Below are positions 50,457 through 63,389 of a stretch of 64,000 nt of DNA, piece by piece; the first letter of the stretch is position 1; each line of letters starts with the position of its first letter. Source of the stretch: Aristolochia californica. Its lineage: Eukaryota; Streptophyta; Magnoliopsida; Piperales; Aristolochiaceae. The DNA is taken from assembly GCA_029961685.1 (NCBI GenBank), contig JARWKL010000007.1, positions 24,809,013-24,873,012 of the forward strand, in the 5' to 3' direction. Both the position numbers and the translations under genes were made by a program. A model generated the notes under the pieces. The model ran no database searches and was not told where the DNA came from. It saw nothing but the letters and a program-made list of their open reading frames with translations.

Positions 50457-53400
50457 GGGATGAAGGGAGAGCGAAAAGTCAAAGTTTTGATTCAAGAAAA
50501 AAGTGTACATCTAAAATGGAAAAGCACAATGCAAAATTGTAGGGAGAGATAATTCGAAAGAGTGTCTGTAATTTTTATGGATTGTAAGCTCTTTTTCGTT
50601 TTTATATCTCAGGTTGTGCAATTGTCGGGAAAAATTGGTGGCAGAGGCTTTTTATTTGAGTGTTGAATTGCAATCCATTAGTCATTTCATAAAAAAATAT
50701 AGCCCATTACGCATGATAAATCACTTTACAATCATCTACGATTGTTAGATCAAATTTTTGAAAATGGGCAAAATAATGACTTGTTAGACTCGGGTAAATA
50801 TCCCACCGCACGTTCACTTTAGAATTTAATGAGCGTTTGTTATTCTCTTTAAAATCTTTGGATCCAAAGGTCATTTGAATCTTTAACATGTTTCAAGCAT
50901 GCATATCCATTTTTAAAACATGTGTAGAAAAAATCTCCTTCATGTAAAATTCCAAGCTTAATAGGGTTGGACTAATGGAATTTCCCAAATTTGGATAAGA
51001 AAACTTTTGTGTTCATATGTGGTGTGTGAATAGATATTTTTTATTTACATTAGTTATTATTTTAAATATTTTCCACACATCAACTATAAAATTTTTATTT
51101 TGTTCTCATCATTTTTGCCTTTTTTGTTTACGGGATGAAGGGGGAGTGAAAACTCAGAGTTCTGATTTAAGAAAAAAGTGTACATCTAAAATGGAAATGA
51201 CAATGCACAAATGTAGAGAGAGATATTTCCAAAGAGTGTCTGTATGTTTTAAGGATCGTATGCACTCTTTCATTTTTATATCTAAGGTTTTGCAATCGTC
51301 GGGAAACGTGGGAGGCGGGCGATTTTTAACTGAGTGTTGACTTCAAATCCATAAGCCATTTCTTACAAAAATAAAGCCCGTTACGCATGACAAATCACTT
51401 TACAATCATCTATGATTGTTAGCTCAACTTTTTGAATATGGGCAAAATAATGGCTTATTTGACTCGGGCAAATATCCCACCGGACGTTCACTTGAGAATT
51501 TAATGAGTTTTTGCTATTCTCTTTAAAAGCATTGGATCCATAGGTCATTTGAATCTTTAATATGTTTCTAGCATGCATATCCATTTTTAAAACATGTGTA
51601 GGAAAAATCTCCTTCATGTAAAATTCCAAGATATTAGTTTTGGACTAGTGGAATTTCCCAAACTTGGATAACAAAAATTTTCTGTTCATTTGTGGTGTGT
51701 GAATAAATTTTCTTCATTAAATTTTTTTATTGTTTTAAAATTTTTCCATGCATCAACTATGAAATTTTCATTTTCTGTGTTCTATTTGCCTTTTTTGTTT
51801 ACGGGATGAAGGGAGAGCGAAAAACTCAAAGTTTTTATTTAAGAAAAATGTGTACATCTAAAACGGAAATGCACATTGCACATATGTAGAGAGATAATTC
51901 CAAAGAGTGTCTGTAATTTTTAGGGATTGTAAGCACTTTTTCGTTTTTATATCTCAGGTTTTGCAATCGTCGGGAAAAATGGGTTGCGGAGGATTTTTAA
52001 CTGAGTGTTGAATTGCAATCCATAAGTCATTTCATACAAAAATATAGCCCGTTACGCATGATAAATCACTTTACAATCATCTATGATTGTTAGATCAAAT
52101 TTTCAAAATTGGCAAAATAATGACTTGTTAGACTAGGGTAAATATCCCACCGCACGTTCACTTGAGAATTTCATGAGCGTTTGTTATTCTCTTTAAAAGC
52201 TTTGGATCCATAGGTCATTTGAATCTTTAACATGTTTCAAGCATGCATATGCATTTTTAAAACATGTGTTGAAAAAATCTCCTTCATGTAAAATTCCAAG
52301 CTTAATAGGGTTGGACTAATGGAATTTCCCAAACTTGGATAACAAAACTTTTGTGTTCCTTTGTGGTGTGTGAATAGATATTTTTTATTTACATTATTTA
52401 TTATTTTAAATATTTTCCACACATAAACTATAAAAATTTTATTTTGTTGTGATCTTTTCTACCGTTTTTGTTTGCGGGATGAAGGGGGAGCGAAAACTCA
52501 AAGTTCTGATTTAAGAAAAAACTGTACATCTAAAATGGAAATGACAATGCACAAACATAGAGAGAGATACTCCCAAAGAGTGTTTGTATGTTTTAGGGAT
52601 CGTATGCACTCTTTCGTTTTTATATTTAAGGTTTTGCAATCGTCGGGAAACGGGGGAGGCAGGCGATTTTTAACTGAGTGTTGACTTCAAATCCATAACC
52701 CATTTCTTACAGAAATAAAGTCCGTTATGCAAGACAAATCACTTTACAATCGTCTATGATTGTTAGCTCAACTTTTTGAATCTGGGCAAAATAATGGCTT
52801 GTTTGACTCGGGCAAATATCCCACCGCACGTTCACTTGAGAATTTAAAGTGTTTTTGTTGTTCTCTTTAAAAACTTTGGATCCATTGGTCATTTGAATCT
52901 TTAACATGTTTCTGGCATGCGTATCCATTTTTAAAACATGTGTAGGAAAAATCTCCTTCATGTAAAATTCCAAGATATTAGTTTTGGACTAGTCGAATTT
53001 CCCAAACATGGATAACAAAAATTTTGTGTTCATTTGTGGTGTGTGAATAAATTTTCTTCATTTCCTTTTTTTATTGTTTTAAACTTTTTCCGTACATCAA
53101 CTATGAAATTATCATTTTTCTGTGATCTATTTGCCCTTTTTGTTTACGGGATGAAGGGAAAACGAAAAACTCGAAGTTTTGATTTAAGAAAAATGTGTAC
53201 ATCTAAAACGGAAATGCACAATGCACATATGTAGAGAGAGATAATTCCAAAGAGTGTCTGTAATTTTTAGGGTTTGTAAGCACCTTTTCATTTTTATATC
53301 TCACGTTTTGCAATCGTCGGGAAAAATGGGTTGCGGAGGATTTTTAACTGAGTGTTGAATCGCAATCAATAAGTCATTTCATACAAAAATATAGCCCGTT

Positions 53401-53822
53401 ACGCATGAAAAATCACATTAAAATCATCTATGATTAATTATGTCAGCTTTTTGCAAATGGGCAAACTAATGGCATGTTTGACTCGGCTAAATATCCCACC
53501 GCAGGTTTACTTGAGAATTTAATGAGCGTTTGTTATTCTCTTTAAAAGCTTTGCATCCACAGCTCATTTTTCATCTTTAACATGTTTCAAACATGCATAT
53601 CCATATTAAAACATGTGTGGGTGAAATCTCTTTCTTGCACAATTCCAAGCTATTAGGGTTAAACAAGTGGAATTTCAAAAAATTGGGTAACAAAACTTTT
53701 GTGTTCATTTGTGTTGGGTGAATAAATTTCCTTTATTTATATTTGTTATTGTTTTAAATTTTTTCCATACATAAACGATAAAGTTTTCACTTTGTTGTAA
53801 GCTTTTTGCCTTGTTTGTTTTC
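50457..53822 (+). repeat. Five-monomer unit A, B, C/A, B, C (monomers at 50457, 51132, 51803, 52476, 53148)
   Basis: 3366 bp. The third monomer is C through TTGCGGAGG (about 51985) and A from AATCACTTTACAATC with GTTAGATCAAATTTTC (about 52066), so B follows it directly. Two trimers are thus merged with loss of one monomer equivalent. Both B monomers have AATGACAATGCAC in place of AATGCACAATGCAC (51197 and 52540), so they are probably recent copies of each other. Confidence 0.88.
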
Positions 53823-55843
53823 GTGACGAAGGGAGAGCGAAAAGTCAAAGTTTTGATTTAAGAAAAAAATGTACATCTAAAATGGAAAAGCACAATGCAA
53901 AATTGTAGGGAGATATAATTCCAAAGAGTTCTGTAATTTTTAGGGATTGTAAGCTCTTTTTAGTTTTTATATCTCAGGTTTTGCAATTGTCGGAAAAAAC
54001 TGGTGGCAGAGTATTTTTAACTGAGTGTTGAATTGTAATCCATAAGTCATTTCATAAAAAAATATAACCCGTTACGCATGACAAATCACTTTACAATCAT
54101 CTATGATTGTTAGATCAAATTTTTGAAAATGGGTAAAATAATGACTTGTTGGACTCGGGTAAATATCCCACCGCACGTTCACTTGAGAATTTAATGAGCG
54201 TTTGTTATTCTCTTTAAAAGCTTTGGATCCATAGGTCATTTGAATCTTTAACATGTTTCAAACATGCATATCCATTTTTAAAACATGTGTAGAAAAAATC
54301 TCCTTCATGTAAAATTCAGAGCTTAATAGGGTTGGACTAATGAAATTTCCCAAACTTGGATAACAAAACTTTTGTGTTCATTTGTGGTGTGTGAATAAAT
54401 ATTTTTTATTTACATTAGTTATTATTTTAAATATTTTCCATACAACAACTATAAAATTTTTATTTTTTTGTAATCTATTTTGCCTTTTTTGTTTACAGGA
54501 TGAAGGGGGAGCGAAAACTCAAAGTTCTGATTTAAGAAAAAATTGTACATCTAAAATGGAAATGCACAATGCAAAAATGTACAGAGAGATATTTCCAAAG
54601 ACTGTCCGTATGTTTTAGGGATCGTATGCACTCTTTCGTTTTTATATCTAAGGTTTTGCAATCGTCGGGAAACGGGGGAGGCGGGCGATTTTTAACTGAG
54701 TGTTGACTTCAAATCCATAAGTCACTTCTTACTAAAATATAGCCCGTTACGCATGGCAAATCACTTTACACTCATCTATGATTGTAAGCTCAACTTTTTG
54801 AATACGGGCAAAATAATGGCTTGTTTGACTCGGGCAAATATCCCACCGCACGTTCACTTGAGAATTTAATGAGCGTTTTTTATTCTCTTTAAAAGCTTTT
54901 GATCCATAGGTCATTTGAATCTTTAACATGTTTCTGGCTTGCATATCCATTTTTAAAACATGTGTAGAAAAAATCTCCTTCATGTAAAATTCCAAGATAT
55001 TAGTTTTGGACTAGTGGAATTTCCCAAACTTGGATAACAAAACTTTTGTGTTCATTTGTGGTGTGAGAATAAATTTTCTTCATTTAGTTTTTTTATTGTT
55101 TTAAACTTTTTCCATACATCAACTATGAAATTTTCATTTAGCTGTGATCTATTTGCCTTTTTTGTTTACGGGATGAAGGGAGAGCGAAAAACTCGAAGTT
55201 TTGATTTAAGAAAAAAGTACACATCTAAAACGGAAATGCACAATGCACATATGTAGAGAGAGATAATTCCAAAGAGTTTCTGTAATTTTTAGGGATTGTA
55301 AGCACCTTTTCGTTTTTATATCTCAGGTTTTGCAATCGTCGGGAAAAATGGGTTGCGGGAATTTTTAACTGAGTGTTGAATTGCAATCCATAAGTCATTT
55401 CATACAAAACTATAGCCCGTTATGCATGATAAATCACATTACAATCATCTATGATTAATTATGTGAGCTTTTTGCAAATGGGCAAAATAAGGGCATTTTT
55501 TGCTCGGGTAAATATCCCACTACAAGTTCACTTGAGAATTTAATGAGCGTTAGTTATTCTCTTTAAAAGCTTCATATCCATAGCTCATTTGCATCTTTAA
55601 CATGTTTCAAACATGCATATCCATTTTTAAAACATGTGTGGATGAAATCTCTTTCTTGCAAAATTCCAAGCTATTAGTGTTAAACTAGTGGAATTTCCCA
55701 AAATTGGATAACAAAAGTTTTGTGTTCATTTGTGTTGGGTGAACAAATTTTCTTTATTTATATTTGTTATTGTTTTAAATTTTTTCCATACATCAATGAT
55801 AAAATTTTCTTTTTGTTGTAACCTTTTTGCCTTGTTTGTTTTT
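53823..55843 (+). repeat. Trimeric HOR unit A-B-C (monomers at 53823, 54497, 55170)
   Basis: A clean 2021-bp trimer. The C monomer is slightly changed at the head (AAAAAAGTACACATC) and lacks a few bases near 55357 (GGTTGCGGGAATTTTT). Confidence 0.92.
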
Positions 55844-57862
55844 GGGATGAAGGGAGAGCAAAATATCAAAGTATTGATTTAAGAAAAAAGTGTACATCTA
55901 AAATGGAAAAGCACAATGAAAAATTGTAGGGAGAGATAATTCATAAGAGTGTCAGTAATTTTTAGGGATTGTATGCTCTTTTTAGTTTTTATATTTCCGG
56001 CTTTGCAATCGTCGGGAAAAATTGGTGGCAGAGGATTTTTAACTGAGTGTTGGATTGCAATCCATAAGTCATTTCATACAAAAATATTGCCCGTTACGCA
56101 TGATGAATCACTTTACAACCATCTATGATTGTTAGATCAAATTTTTGAAAATGGGCAAAATAATGACTAGTTAGACTCGGGCAAATATCCCACCGCAAGT
56201 TCCCATGAGAATTTGATGAGCGTTTGTTATTCTCTTTAAAGCTTTGGTTCCAAAGGTCATTTGAATCTTTAACCTATTTCAAACATGCATATCCATTTTT
56301 AAAACATGTGTAGAAAATATCTCCTTCATGTAAAATTCCAAGCTTAATAGGGTTGGACTAATGGAATTTCCCAAACTGGGATAATAAAACTTTTGTGTTC
56401 ATTTGTGGTGTGTGAATAGATATTTTTTATTTACATTAGTTATTATTTTAAATATTTTCCACACAACACTGATAAAATTTTTATTTTGTTGTGATCTATT
56501 TTGCCTTTTTTGTTTAGGGGATGAAGGGGGAGCGAAAACTCAAAGTTCTGATTGAAGAAAAAAGTGTACATCTAAAATGGAAATGCACAATGCACAAATG
56601 TACAGAGAGATATTTCCAAAGAGTGTCTGTATGTTTTAGGGATCGTATGCACTCTTTCGTTTTTATATCTAAGGTTTTGCAATCGTCGGGAAATAGCGGA
56701 GGTGGGCGATTTTTAATTGAGTGTTGACTTCAAATCCTTAAGTAATTTCTTAAAAAAATATAACCCGTTACGCATGACAGATCACTTTACAATCATTTAT
56801 GATTGTTAGCTCAACTTTTTAAATATGGGCAAAATAATGGCTTGTTTGACTCGGGAAAATTTCCCACCGCCCGTTCACTTGAGAATTTAATGAGCGTTTG
56901 TTATTCTCTTTAAAAGCTTTGGATCCATTGGTCATTTGAATCTTTAACATTTTTTGGCATGCATATCCATTTTTAAAACATGTGTAGAAAAAATCTCCTT
57001 CATGTAAAATTCCAAGATATTAGTTTTGGACTAGTGGCATTTCCCAAACTTGGATAACAAAACTTTTGTGTTCATTTGTGGTGTGTGAATAAATTTTCTT
57101 CATTTACTTTTTTTATTGTTTTAAACTTTTTGGGTACATCAACTATGAAATTTTCATTTTGCTGTGATCTATTTGCCTTTTTTGTTTACGGGATGAAGGG
57201 AGAGCGAAAAACTCGAAGTTTTGATTTAAGAAAAATGTGTACATCTAATACAGAAATGCACAATGCACATATGTAGAGAGAGATAATTCCAAAGACTGTC
57301 AGTAATTTTTAGGGATTGTAAGCACCTTTTTGTTTTTATATCTCAGGTTTTGCAATCGTCGGGAAAAATGGGTTGCAGAGGATTTTAACTGAGTGTTGAA
57401 TTGCAATCCATAAGTCATTTCATAAAAAAATATAGCCCGTTACGCATGATAAATCACATTACAATCATCTATGAATAATTATGTCAGCTTTTTGCAAATG
57501 GGCAAAATAATGGCATGTTTGACTCGGGTAAATATCCCACCGTAAGTTCACTTGAGAATTTAATGAGCGTTTTTTATTTTATTTAAAAGCTTTGCATCCA
57601 TAGCTCATTTGTATCTTTAACGTTTTTCAAACATGCATATCCATTTTTTAAACATGTGTGGATAAAATGTCTTTCTTGCAAAATTTCAGGCTATTAGGGT
57701 TAAACTAGTAGAATTTCCCAAAATTGGATAACAAAACTTTTGTGTTCATTTGTGTTGGGTGAATAAATTTTCTTCTTTATATTTGTTATTTTTTAAAATT
57801 TTTTCCATTCAGCAACTATAAAATTTTCATTTTGTTGTAAGCTTTTTGCCGTGTTTGTTTTC
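55844..57862 (+). repeat. Trimeric HOR unit A-B-C (monomers at 55844, 56518, 57190)
   Basis: A 2019-bp trimer. The A monomer has B- and C-like sites near 56177-56205 (GGGCAAATATCCC, CGCAAGTTCCC) and C-like TTTCAAACATGC near 56277, before returning to A with CCAAGCTTAATAGGG. A short conversion patch is likely. Confidence 0.9.
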
Positions 57863-59882
57863 GTGATGAAGGGAGAGCGAAAAGTCAAAGTTTTGATTGA
57901 AGAAAAAAGTGTACATCTAAAATGGAATAGCACAATGCACAATTTTAGGGAGAGATAATTCCAAAGAGTGTCTATAATTTTTAGGGATTGTAAGCTCTTT
58001 TTAGTTTTTATATCTCAGGTTTTGCAATCGTTGGGAAAAATTGGTGGCAGAGGATTTTTAACTGAGTGTTGAATTGCAATCCATAAGTCATTTCATAAAA
58101 AAATATAGCCCATTATGCATGATAAATCATTTTACAACCATCTATGATTGTTATATCAAATTTTTGAAAAAGGGCAAAATAATGACTTGTTAGACTCGGG
58201 TAAATACCCCCCCGCACATTCACTTGAGAATTTAATGAGCGTTTGTTATTCTATTTGAAAGCTTTGGATCCATAGGTCATTTGAATCTTTAACATATTTC
58301 AAGCATGCACATCCCTTTTTAAAACATGTGTAGAAAAATCTCCTTCATGTAAAATTCCAAGCTTAATAGGGTTGGAATAATGGAATTTCCCAAACTTGGA
58401 TGATAAAACTTTTGTGTTCATTTGTGGTGCGTGAATAGATATTTTTTTTACATTAGTTATCATTGTAAATATTTTCCTCACATCAACTATAAATTTTTTT
58501 ATTTTATTGTGATCTTTTTTGCCTTTTTTGTTTATGGGATGAAGGGGGGAGCGAAAACTCAAAGTTCTTATTGAAGAAAAAAGTGTACATCTACAATGGA
58601 AATGCACAATGCACAAATGTAGAGAGAGATATTTCAGAAGAGTGTCTATATGTTTTAGGGATCATATGCAATCTTTCGTTTTCATATCTAAGGTTTTGCA
58701 ATTGTCGAGAAAGGGGGAGGCGGGCGATTTTTAACTGAGTGTTGACTTCAAATCCCTTAGTCATTTCTTACAAAAATATAGCCCGTTATGCATGACAAAT
58801 CACTTTATGATCACCTATGATTGTTAGCTCAACTTTTTGAATATGGGGAAAATAATGGCTTTTTTGACTATCGCAAATATCCCACCGCACGTTCACTTGA
58901 GAATTTAATGAGCGTTTGTTATTCTCTTTAAAAGCTTTGGATCCAAAGGTCATTTGAATCTTTAACATGTTTCTGGCATGCATATCCATTTTTAAAACAT
59001 GTGTAGAAAAAATCTCTTTCAAGTAAAATTCCAAGATATTAGTTTTGGACTCGTGGAATTCCCAAACCTGGATAACAAAAATTTTGTGTTCATTTGTGGT
59101 GTGTGAATAAATTTTCTTCATTTACTTTTTTTATTGTTTTAAACTTTTTCCGTACATCAACTATGAAATTTTCATTTTGTTGTGATCTATTTACCTTTTT
59201 TGTTTACGGGAAGAAGGGAGAGGGAAAAACTCGAAGTTTTGATTTAATAAAAATGTGTACATCTAAAACGGAAATGCACAATGCACATATGTAGAGAGAG
59301 ATAAGTCCAAAGAGTGTCAGTAATTTTTAGAGATTGTAAGCACCTTTTCGTTTTTATATCTCAGGTTTTCCAATCGTCGGGAAAAATGGGTTGCGGAGGA
59401 TTTTTAACTGAGTGTTGAATTGCAATCCATAAGTCATTTCATACAAAAGTATAGCCCGTTACACATGATAAATCATATTACAATCATCTATGATTAATTA
59501 TGTCAGCTTTTTGCAAATGGGCAAAATAATGGCATGTTTGACTCGAGTAAATATCCCACCGCAAGTTCACTTGAGAATTTAATGAGCGTTTGTTATTCTC
59601 TTTAAAAGCTTTGCATCCATAGCTCATTTGCATCTTTAACATGTTTCAAACATGCATATCCATTTTTAATACATGTGTGGATGAAATCTCTTTCTTGCAA
59701 AATTTCAAGCTATTAGGGTTAAACTAATGGAATTTCCCAAAATTGGATAACAAAACTTTTTTGTTCATTTGTGTTGGGTGAAAAAATTTTCTTTATTTAT
59801 ATTTGTTATAGGTTTAAATTTTTTCCATACATCAACTACAAAAATTTCATTTTGTTGTAAGGTTTTTGCCTTGTTTGTTTTC
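57863..59882 (+). repeat. Trimeric HOR unit A-B-C (monomers at 57863, 58536, 59208)
   Basis: A clean 2020-bp trimer. The B monomer starts GATGAAGGGGGGAGCG with one extra G and later lacks some G residues near 58710. The C phase motif is GGGAAGAAGGG. Confidence 0.92.
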
Positions 59883-61229
59883 GGGATGAAGGGAGAGCGA
59901 AAAGTCAAAGTTTTGATTTAAGAAAAAAGTGTACATCTAAAATGGAAAAACACTATGCACAATTGTAGGGATAGATAATTCCAAAGAGTGTCTGTAATTT
60001 TTAGGGATTGAAAGCTCTTTTTAGTTTTTATATCTCAGGTTGGGCAATCGTCGGGAAAAATTGGTGGCAGAGGATTTTTAACTGAGTGTTGAATTGCAAT
60101 CCATAAGTCATTTCATACAAAAATATAGCCCGTTATGCATGATAAATCACTTTACAATCATCTATGATTGTTAGATCAAATTTTTGAAAATGGGCAAAAT
60201 AATGACTTGTTAGACTCGAGTAAATATCCCACCGCACGTTCACTTGAGAATTTAATGAGCGTTTGTTATTCTCTTTGAAAGCTTTGAATCCATAGGTCAT
60301 TTGAATCTTTAACATGTTTCAAGCATGCATATCCATTTTTGAAACATCTGTAGAAAAAATCTCCTTCATGTAAAACTCCAAGCTTAATAGCTTGGGACTA
60401 ATGGAATTTCCCAAACTTGGTTAACAAAAGTTTTGTGTTCATTTGTGGTGTGTGAATAGATATTTTTTATTTAAATTAGTTATTATTTTAAATATTTTCC
60501 ACACATTAACTATAAATTTTTTATTTTGTTGTGATCCTTTTTGCCTTTTTTGTTTACGGGATGAAGGGGGGAGCGAAAACTCCAAGTTCTGATTTAAAAA
60601 AAAAGTGTACATCTAAAATGGAAATGCACAATGCACAAATGTAGAGAGAGATATTTCCAAATAGTGTCTGTAGGTTTTGGGGATCTTATGCACTCTTTCA
60701 TTTTTATATCTAAGGTTTTGCAATTGTCGGGAAACAGGGGAGGCGGGCGATTTTTCACTGAGTGTTGACTTCAATCCATAAGTCATTTCTTACCAAAATA
60801 TAGCCCGTTACGTATGACAAATCACTTTACAATCACCTATGATTGTTAGCTCAACGTTTTGAATATGGGCAAAACAATGGCTTGTTTGACTCGGGCAAAT
60901 ATCCCACTGCAAGTTCACTTGAGAATTTAATGAGCGTTTGTTATTCTCTTTAAAAGCTTTGCATCCATAGCTCATTTGCATCTTTAACATGTTTCAAACA
61001 TGCATATCCATTTTTAAAACATGTGTGGATGAAATCTCTTTCTTGCAAAATTTCAAGCTATTAGGGTTAAACTAGTGGAATTTCCCAAAATTGGATAACA
61101 AAACTTTTGTGTTCATTTGTGTTGGGTGAAAAATTTTTCTTTATTTATATTTTTATAGGTTTAAATTTTTTCCTTACATCAACTGTAAAAATTTCATTTT
61201 GTTGTAAGCTTTTTGCCTTGTTTGTTTTC
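59883..61229 (+). repeat. Two-monomer unit A, B/C hybrid (monomers at 59883, 60558)
   Basis: 1347 bp. The second monomer is B through ACTCGGGCAAATATCCC (about 60905) and C from TGCAAGTTCAC (about 60908), then TTTGCATCCATAGCTC. The junction is nearly the same as in 39768. Confidence 0.9.
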
Positions 61230-61616
61230 GGGATGAAGGGAGAGCGAAAAGTCAAAGTTTTGATTTAAGAAAAAAGTGTACATCTAAAATGGAAAAGCAC
61301 AATGCACAATTATAGGAAGAGATAATTCCAAAGAGTGTCTGTTATTTTTAGGGATTGTAAGCTCTTTTTAGTTTTTATATCCCAGGTTTTGCAATCGTCG
61401 GGAAAAATTGGTTGCAGAGGATTTTTAACTGAGTGTTGAATTGCAATCCATAAGTGATTTCATACAAAAATATTGCCCATTACGCATGATAAATCACTTT
61501 ACAATCATCTATGATTGTTAGATCAAATTTTTTAAAATGGGAAAATAATGACTTGTTAGATTCGGGTAAATATCCCACCGCACATTCACTTGAGAATTTA
61601 ATGAGCGTTTGTTATT

Positions 61617-61808
61617 TTCTGTAAAAGCTTTGGATCCATAGGTCATTTGAATCTTTAACATGTTTCAAGCATGCTTATCCATTTTTAAAACATGTGTAGA
61701 AAAAATCTCCTTCATGTAAAATTCCAAGCTTAATAGGGTAGGACTAATGGTATTTCCCAAACTTGGATAACAAAACTTTTGTGTTCATTTGTAGTGTGTG
61801 AATAAATT
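61617..61808 (+). repeat. First copy of the local ~192-bp duplication
   Basis: It runs from about the CTGTAAAAGCTTTGG site to the GTGTGTGAATAAA site of the A monomer. The second copy follows at about 61809-62000. The two copies differ at several bases, so the event is not brand new or was followed by conversion. Confidence 0.85.
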
Positions 61809-62000
61809 CTCTTTAAAAGATTTGGATCCATAGGTCATTTGAATCTTTAACATGTTTCAAGCATGCATATCCATTTTTGAAACATGTGTAAAAAAATCTC
61901 CTTCATGTAAAATTCCAAGCTTAATAGGGTTGGACTAATGGAATTTCCCAAACTTGGATAACAAAACTTTTGTGTTCATTTGTGGTGTGTGAATAGATAG
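61809..62000 (+). repeat. Second copy of the local ~192-bp duplication
   Basis: It starts with CTCTTTAAAAGATTTGG and ends with GTGTGTGAATAG, after which the A monomer tail continues normally. The border is at a short A/T-rich stretch shared by the two sites (AATT, TCT). Confidence 0.85.
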
Positions 62001-62093
62001 TTTTTATTTACATTAGTTATTATTTTAAATATTTTCCCCACATCAACTATAAAATTTTCATTTTGCTGTGATCTATTTGCCTTTTTTGTTTAC

Positions 62094-62707
62094 GGGATGA
62101 AGGGGAGAGCGAAAACTCAAAGTTTTGATTTAAGAAAAATGTGTACATCTAAAACGGAAATGCACAATGCACATATGTAGACAGAGATATTTCAAAAGAG
62201 TGTCTGTATGTTTTAGGGATTGTATGCACTTTTTTCGTTTTTATATCTAAGGTTTTGCAATCGTCGGGAAATGGGGGAGGCGGGCGATTCTTAAGTCATT
62301 TCTTTCAAAAAATATAGCCCGTTACGCATGACAAATCACTTTACAATCATTTATGATTGTTAGCTCAACTTTTTGAATATTGGCAAAACAATGACTTGTT
62401 TGACTCAGGCAAATATCCCACCGCACGTTCACTTGAGAATTTAATGAGCGTTTGTTATTCTATTTAAAAGCTTTGCATCCATATCCATTTTTAAAACATG
62501 TGTGGACGAAATCTCTTTTTTGCAAAATTCCAAGCTATTAGGGTTAAACTAATGGAATTTGCCAAAAGTGGATAACAAAACTTTTGTGTTCATTTGTGTT
62601 GAGTGAATAAATTTTCTTTATTAATATTTGTTATTGTTTAAAATTTTTTCCATACATCAACTATAAAATTTTCATTTTGTTGTAAGCATTTTGCCTTGTT
62701 TGTTTTC
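62094..62707 (+). repeat. Mosaic C/B/C monomer with two deletions
   Basis: 614 bp. The head is C-like (AAAATGTGTACATC, AAACGGAAATGC) with some B sites. It is B from GAGATATTTC near 62185 (GTATGTTTTAGGG, GTTAGCTCAAC) and C from TTTGCATCC near 62472 (GTGTGGACG, GCTATTAGGG). About 25 bp are missing near 62288 (CGATTCTTAAGTC). About 37 bp are missing near 62480 (GCATCCATATCC), removing the CATGTTTCAAACATG palindrome. Confidence 0.88.
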
Positions 62708-63389
62708 GGGATGAAGGGAGAGCGAAAAGTCAAAGTTTTGATTTAAGAAATAAGTATACATCTAAAATGGAAAAGCACAATGCACAATTGTAGGGAGAGA
62801 TAATTCTAAAGAGTGTCTGTAATTTTTAGGGATTGTATGGGATAGTAAGCTCTTTTTAGTTTCTATATCTCAGGTTTTGCAATCGTCAGGAAAAATTGGT
62901 GGCAGAGGATTTTTAACTGAGTGTTGAATTGCAATCCAAAAGTCATTTCATACAAAAATATAGCCTGTTATGCATGATAAATCACTTTATAATCATCTAT
63001 GATTGTTAGATCAAATTTTTGAAAATGGGCAAAATAATGACTTGTTAGACTCGGGTAAATATCCCACCGCACATTCACTTGAGAATTTAACGAGCCTTTG
63101 TTATTCTCTTTAAAAGATTTGGATCCATCGGTCATTTCAATCTTTAACATTTTTCAAGCATGCATATCCCTTTTTAAAACATGTGTAAAAAAATCTCCTT
63201 CATGTAAAATTCCAAGATATTAGTTTTGGACTAGTGGAATTTCCCAAACTTGGATAACAAAACTTTGGTGTTCATTTGTGGTGTGTGAATAAATTTTCTT
63301 CATTTAATTTTTTCATTGTTTTGAACTTCTTCCGTACATCAATTATGAAATTTTCATTTTGCTGTGATCTATTTACCTTTTTTGTTTAT
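62708..63389 (+). repeat. A/B hybrid monomer with a ~10-bp insertion
   Basis: 682 bp. A through TTTCAAGCATGC (about 63152), B from CCAAGATATTAG (about 63212), similar in junction to 29668. The excess is a partial repeat near 62830-62853, where GGGATTGTA is followed by a second GGGATAGTA. Confidence 0.88.

Larger units (their letters stand above)
61230..62093 (+). repeat. Type A monomer with an internal tandem duplication of ~192 bp
   Basis: 864 bp, where about 672 is expected. The stretch around TTTGGATCCATAGGTC to TGTGTGAATA occurs twice (GGATCC at 61632 and 61824). At the joint near 61800-61815, TGTGTGAATAAATTCTCTTT runs straight into the CTCTTTAAAAG that normally lies about 190 bp earlier. 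The end of the monomer (from about 62060) is C- or B-like, with TTTTGCTGTGATC. Confidence 0.9.
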
